A stretch of DNA of 64,000 bases from an uncultured Oscillospiraceae bacterium. Lineage in GTDB: Bacteria > Bacillota > Clostridia > Oscillospirales > Ruminococcaceae. The stretch lies in NCBI GenBank assembly GCA_934448295.1, contig CAKSEY010000002.1, positions 62,001 through 126,000 of the forward strand, read 5' to 3'. The notes under the pieces were generated by a model. The model had not been told where the DNA came from, ran no database searches, and saw nothing but the letters and a program-made list of their open reading frames with translations. This document shows, piece by piece, positions 60,320 to 64,000 of the stretch. The stretch's first letter is position 1; each line of letters opens with the position of its first letter. The position numbers and the translations under genes were made by a program.

Positions 60320-61087
60320 ATGATACTTGCAATAGATATCGGCAACACAAACATAGTCCTCGGCTGTGCGGACGGCGGGAAGATACTCTTCCGGGAGCGC
60401 CTTGCAACGGTTCAGCGCGAGACCTCGCTGGAATACGCGGTGAAGATAAAGGCGGCGCTGGACATCAACAACATCAGCCGCGGCGACATCGCAGGAGCCA
60501 TAATCTCCTCGGTGGTGCCCTCCGTGACCTACACCGTGAAAACTGCGGTGGAAAAGCTCATCAGCGGAAAGATAATGATAGTGGGGCCCGGCATAAAGAC
60601 GGGGCTTTCGATACAGATAGACAACCCGGCTCAGCTCGGAAGCGACCTGGTCGTGGACGCAGTCGCCGGACTGCACGAATACCCCGTGCCGCAGATACTC
60701 ATTGATATGGGAACCGCCACTACATTCTCCGTAATAGACAGGAACCGCACCTATATCGGTGGACTTATCACCACCGGAGTTGCAGTATCCGCCGACGCGC
60801 TGAACTCCCGCACCGCGCAGCTCCCGAAGATAGCCTACGAGAAGCCGAAGCGCGTTATCTGCTCAAACACCGTGGACTGTATAAAGAGCGGAATAATGTA
60901 CTCAAACGCCTGCGCCATTGACGGAATAATCGAGCGCATAGAGGAGGAACTCGGCGAAAAGACGACAGTCGTTGCGACCGGAGGACTTGCTCAGGTGGTT
61001 ATCCCGCTGTGCCGCCACGAAATAATCTATGATGACGACCTGCTTCTGAAAGGTCTCATGATAATCTGGAATAAGAACTCAAAATAA
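60320..61087 (+). CDS. coaX: Type III pantothenate kinase
   Basis: A 255-residue CoaX, catalysing the first step of CoA synthesis without feedback inhibition by CoA. Visible are MILAIDIGNTNIVLG, SSVVPSVTYTV, the active-site GTATTFSVID and GGLITTGVAVSADALNSRTAQLP. The ATG at 60320 follows AAAGGAG; an upstream frame start overlaps the ECF gene. The pairing with an ECF S component suggests uptake and trapping of pantothenate by phosphorylation. A terminator follows. Confidence 0.96.
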   Translation: MILAIDIGNTNIVLGCADGGKILFRERLATVQRETSLEYAVKIKAALDINNISRGDIAGAIISSVVPSVTYTVKTAVEKLISGKIMIVGPGIKTGLSIQIDNPAQLGSDLVVDAVAGLHEYPVPQILIDMGTATTFSVIDRNRTYIGGLITTGVAVSADALNSRTAQLPKIAYEKPKRVICSNTVDCIKSGIMYSNACAIDGIIERIEEELGEKTTVVATGGLAQVVIPLCRHEIIYDDDLLLKGLMIIWNKNSK

Positions 61088-61110
61088 AAACTGACCTTAC
61101 AATACACAAA

Positions 61111-61144
61111 ATTGCTGCCGGATATCCGACAGCAATTCTTGTTT
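61111..61144 (+). terminator. Terminator of the ECF-coaX operon
   Basis: ATTGCTG...CAGCAAT with CGGAT/ATCCG inside (61111-61136), then TCTTGTTTTT. Confidence 0.82.
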
Positions 61145-61183
61145 TTATAAAAGATTTCAGAAAATCAATGCATAACGTCTATC

Positions 61184-61211
61184 GTAGGGGAGGGGCAAGC
61201 CCCTCCCCTAC
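61184..61211. repeat. GC-rich palindrome downstream of rimI
   Basis: GTAGGGGAGGGGC-AA-GCCCCTCCCCTAC, a perfect 13-bp arm palindrome. It is the longest copy of the GGGAGGGGC family seen at 782-843 and lies just after the rimI stop. Confidence 0.75.
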
Positions 61212-61214
61212 AAA

Positions 61215-61637
61215 TTAAATCAGAGATATTTTGTAAATCACCGCGTCATCGTCCGGGTAATAATTCCGGCGGAGGGATATTTTTTCGTAGCCCGCCTTTT
61301 CGTACAGCGCTATCGCCCCGGTATTCCGGCTGCGGACTTCAAGGAAGCAGCACGCCGCCCCGCGGCCGCGCATTTCCCCGTGGAGCGCAGAGAGCAGCCG
61401 CTCCGCTATGCCCTGCCTGCGGAACTCCGGCAGCGTGGCTATCTGGAACAACTCCGCTTCGTCAGCGACGACCCTGCCCAGCGCGAAGCCCGCAATCTTC
61501 CCGCCGCGCTCCTCCGTGCAGAGGACGTTAAGCGGGCTGTTTAGCTCCGACAGCAGCGTTTCCGCCGTCCAGCTCCCGTGGAAGCACTCCCGCTCTATCG
61601 CGCTGAGCTGAATGAATTTTTCGTCAGTGGGCGTCAT
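61215..61637 (-). CDS. rimI: Ribosomal protein alanine N-acetyltransferase RimI-like
   Basis: A 140-residue GNAT acetyltransferase with the acetyl-CoA loop LPEFRRQGIAERLL and the RimI-like tail LEVRSRNTGAIALYEKAGYE. In Firmicutes RimI lies near tsaB/tsaD and acetylates ribosomal protein S18. Here it overlaps the end of polA by 14 bp. The ATG at 61637 was preferred because GGAG lies five bases upstream; longer forms run further into polA. Confidence 0.88.
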   Translation of the reverse strand: MTPTDEKFIQLSAIERECFHGSWTAETLLSELNSPLNVLCTEERGGKIAGFALGRVVADEAELFQIATLPEFRRQGIAERLLSALHGEMRGRGAACCFLEVRSRNTGAIALYEKAGYEKISLRRNYYPDDDAVIYKISLI

Positions 61638-64000
61638 ACCAGCTCCTGCCCTCCTTGGCGTCAGCGGTGAGCGGGACTGCAAGCTTCACCGCTCCCTGCA
61701 TTTCCTCGGTGAGTATCTTCGCCGCCTGCGCCGCCTTGTCCTCCGGAGCCTCCACGATAAGCTCGTCGTGCACCTGGAGTATCAGCCGCGCCTCCGGCAG
61801 CTCCGATTTCAGCCTGCGGTAGACCCTCACCATCGCTATCTTGATGATATCCGCCGCCGTGCCCTGTATCGGAGTGTTCATGGCTATGCGCTTTCCCAGC
61901 GCCTTTACCGTCTTGTTTGTGGAAAGTATCTCAGGGATAAAGCGCTTCCTGCCGAACATAGTCACCGCCCAGCCGTCCTTTTCAGCGCTTTTTGTCACCT
62001 TGTCCATATACGCCTTTACGCCGGAGTAATGGGTCAGGTAGTCCTCGATATACCGCTTCGCCTCGCCGACAGAAATGTTGATGTCCTTCGCCAGCGAGAA
62101 AGCCCCGATACCGTACACGATGCCGAAATTTACCGCCTTTGCGCTGCGGCGCTGCTCCGGGGTTATCCACTCCGGCGGAAGCCCCAGGACGCTCGCCGCC
62201 GTTTCCGTGTGTATGTCTCCGCCCTCGCAGAACGTCTTTATCATAGCCTTGTCGCCGGAAAGGTGCGCCAGCACGCGCAGCTCTATCTGGCTGTAATCCG
62301 CGTCCGCAAGGAGCTTCCCCTCACCCGCAACGAAGAATTTTCTGAAATTCCTGCCTATCTCCGTGCGCACGGGAATGTTCTGTATATTCGGCTCCGCAGA
62401 GGAAATGCGCCCGGTGCGGGTCTCGGTCTGCTTGAAGGTGGTGTGCATTCTGCCGTCCGGGGAGACCGCCGCCTCCAGCCCCTTGACGTAGGTGTTGTAC
62501 AGCTTTGTCAGTGTGCGGTACTCGAATATCAGCGGGATTATCTCGTGCTTGTCCCGGAGCGCCTCCAGCGTGTCCGCATCGGTGGAATATCCGGTCTTGC
62601 GCTTCTTTCCGGCGGGGAGCCCCAGCTCCTCAAACAGCACAACGCTGAGCTGCTTGGGCGAGCCGATGTTGAACTCATGCCCCGCCGCCTTATAGACAGC
62701 CTGCTCCAGCTTCTTTATCTCCGGCAGAAGCTCCTCGCCGAACTGATGGAGCGCCGGGATATCCATTGCAATTCCGTCGTGCTCCATGGAGCTGAGCACC
62801 TCCGCCAGAGGTATCTCTATCTCGTAGAGCACCTGGTACATTCCCTGCGCGTGGAGCTTCTCCCACAGCGCCTTGTTCAGCAGGAACAGGGATTCGCCCA
62901 GCCGCTCTTCGCTGTAGGTCACGCCGTATTCCGCGCACAGCCGCTCCACGCTGTAATCGCTGGAGTTCACGTTGAGCAGATACCCCGCAAGCGCCGCGTC
63001 GAACACAACGTTTTTCAGCTCCGTTCCCTTTTCTATGCACCACTTGTAAAGCGCTTTCGCGTCCGTTGTGCGCTTTGCGCTGTCAGAGCGGAGAAATCCC
63101 GCTATATCAACGTCCTGCTTCTTTCCGTCAAGGTAGACTGATACCTCCCCGCCGGAAAAAGCTACGTCATACGCCGCCGGGTCGAATTCTGGGATATCCG
63201 CCGGGGCTTCTGTCGGCTCCTCCGGGATCTCGGCGGCGGGAACGCCCTCGGTGCTTATCGTCACCTTTGCCGGAGCCGTCTTGTCAAGCTCCAGCTTCTT
63301 CATCACGCCGAACATCTCCATCTCCGTGAGGATACCTGCGGCTTCCGCCGGGTCGCCCGCGCTGCGGACGTAGTTGTCCATCTCCAGCGGCACCGGGGCT
63401 TCAAGGGTTATCTCGGCGAGCTTCCGGCTGAGCTGTGCGCTTTCCCTGCCGTTTTCAAGCTTGGTGCGCACGCCCTTTGTGACCTCTATCGTATCGAGAT
63501 TCTGGTAGATGTAGTCCACGGTGTGGTACTTCTGGATAAGCCCCAGCGCGGTTTTTTCTCCTACCCCCGGCACGCCCGGGATATTGTCGGAGCTGTCGCC
63601 CATCAGGGTCTTTACCTCCAGCATTTCTCGCGGGGTAACGCCGTAGACCTCGGCTATCTTCGCGGGGGTGTAGATGATATCCTCCTTGTTGGAGGCAAGC
63701 CTTACCGTGACCTTATCCGTTATAAGCTGGAAGCTGTCCCGGTCTCCCGTGGAAATAACGCACTCGCCGCCCTCTTTTTCCGCTTCGTGGGAGAGCGTGC
63801 CGATGATGTCGTCCGCTTCAAAGCCCTCTTTCTCGACTATGGCAACGCCAAGCGCCGTAAGAAGCTGCTTTATAACGGGCATCTGCGCCCGCAGCTCGTC
63901 CGGCATGGCGTGGCGGGTGCCCTTGTAGTCAGCGTACATCCTGTGCCGGAATGTCGGCGCGTGCAGGTCGAATGCCACCGCTATGCGGTCGGGAGCTTCT
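61624..64000 (-). CDS. polA: DNA polymerase I (N-terminus beyond the window)
   Basis: About 791 C-terminal residues are present; the first tens of residues lie past 64000. Domains in order are 5'-3' exonuclease (AFDLHAPTFRHRMYADYKGTR and GDSSDNIPGVPGVGEKTA, with the metal Asp residues), a degraded 3'-5' exonuclease region (about 265-450) and the polymerase with DADYSQIELRVLAHLSGD, RRSAKAVNFGIVYGIG and LQVHDELIVEAP. The usual first DxE metal motif of the proofreading domain is not seen, so it is probably inactive, as in Bacillus and Taq. Confidence 0.97.
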   Translation of the reverse strand, partial: EAPDRIAVAFDLHAPTFRHRMYADYKGTRHAMPDELRAQMPVIKQLLTALGVAIVEKEGFEADDIIGTLSHEAEKEGGECVISTGDRDSFQLITDKVTVRLASNKEDIIYTPAKIAEVYGVTPREMLEVKTLMGDSSDNIPGVPGVGEKTALGLIQKYHTVDYIYQNLDTIEVTKGVRTKLENGRESAQLSRKLAEITLEAPVPLEMDNYVRSAGDPAEAAGILTEMEMFGVMKKLELDKTAPAKVTISTEGVPAAEIPEEPTEAPADIPEFDPAAYDVAFSGGEVSVYLDGKKQDVDIAGFLRSDSAKRTTDAKALYKWCIEKGTELKNVVFDAALAGYLLNVNSSDYSVERLCAEYGVTYSEERLGESLFLLNKALWEKLHAQGMYQVLYEIEIPLAEVLSSMEHDGIAMDIPALHQFGEELLPEIKKLEQAVYKAAGHEFNIGSPKQLSVVLFEELGLPAGKKRKTGYSTDADTLEALRDKHEIIPLIFEYRTLTKLYNTYVKGLEAAVSPDGRMHTTFKQTETRTGRISSAEPNIQNIPVRTEIGRNFRKFFVAGEGKLLADADYSQIELRVLAHLSGDKAMIKTFCEGGDIHTETAASVLGLPPEWITPEQRRSAKAVNFGIVYGIGAFSLAKDINISVGEAKRYIEDYLTHYSGVKAYMDKVTKSAEKDGWAVTMFGRKRFIPEILSTNKTVKALGKRIAMNTPIQGTAADIIKIAMVRVYRRLKSELPEARLILQVHDELIVEAPEDKAAQAAKILTEEMQGAVKLAVPLTADAKEGRSWYDAH

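Overview
The window looks like a chromosomal segment of a moderately GC-rich, endospore-forming, anaerobic Firmicute of the Ruminococcus / Oscillospiraceae type. The evidence is a set of sporulation genes (SpoIIP, a SpoIIQ-like LytM protein, CwlD), a V-type ATPase, a UPF0210/ACT pair, clostridial small families (a DUF6472-like and a DUF6062-like protein), and a cellobiose 2-epimerase that from memory closely resembles the Ruminococcus albus enzyme. No phage, plasmid, IS transposase or CRISPR array was seen. The species assignment is inference.

Layout. 1-9667 (minus strand): the start of an ABC ATPase and its GntR/YtrA-type repressor, which has a textbook promoter with two palindromes over the start site. 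Then a lipoprotein, a small acidic membrane protein and a dense housekeeping run: rsmE, recG, a FakA-like DAK protein, an Asp23-family protein, ispE, an aminotransferase and an Lrp regulator. 9776-12520: a PHP phosphoesterase, divergent from an ACT protein plus UPF0210 pair. 12590-21180 (plus): a complete nine-gene V-type ATPase operon in the order G/H-like, C, I, K, F, E, A, B, D. It ends in a hairpin split by a MITE-like element.

21474-28023 (minus) is the most unusual region: a compact acyl-chain biosynthesis cluster. It holds a PlsC-type acyltransferase, a dedicated ACP, one 778-residue protein fusing an intact ketosynthase to a second ketosynthase-fold half without catalytic residues (chain-length-factor-like), FabG, FabZ, an Sfp-type phosphopantetheinyl transferase, a flavodoxin-like reductase and a membrane protein. 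A strong promoter and a palindromic operator candidate precede it. It has the parts of a small type II PKS/FAS-like system making a lipid or polyene-type acyl product; the product is unknown.

28256-44527: sodium symporter, Na/Pi cotransporter, SpoIIQ-like protein, GTP-type PEP carboxykinase, patatin, an AT-rich secreted protein behind a (TA)n promoter tract, pnuC with a terminator-containing leader (riboswitch candidate), an orphan HlyD-type adaptor, cellobiose 2-epimerase, secA (followed by a 94-bp tandem-repeat/hairpin element) and an Rrf2 regulator. 44727-64000: spoIIP, a HAD phosphatase, a lipoprotein, a CDF transporter, four tRNAs, ychF, a NERD protein, tRNA-Leu, a CPBP protease, aroK, tsaD, a DUF6062-like gene, ogg, a zinc-ribbon membrane protein, cwlD, radA with a 56-residue Cys-rich protein, an ECF S component with coaX (likely pantothenate uptake and CoA synthesis), rimI and a partial polA.

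Regulatory elements are unusually legible. Many promoters have TTGACA-like and TATAAT-like boxes at 17 bp, and several families of short dispersed intergenic repeats are present. All family assignments come from reading motifs by eye; no database search was possible.
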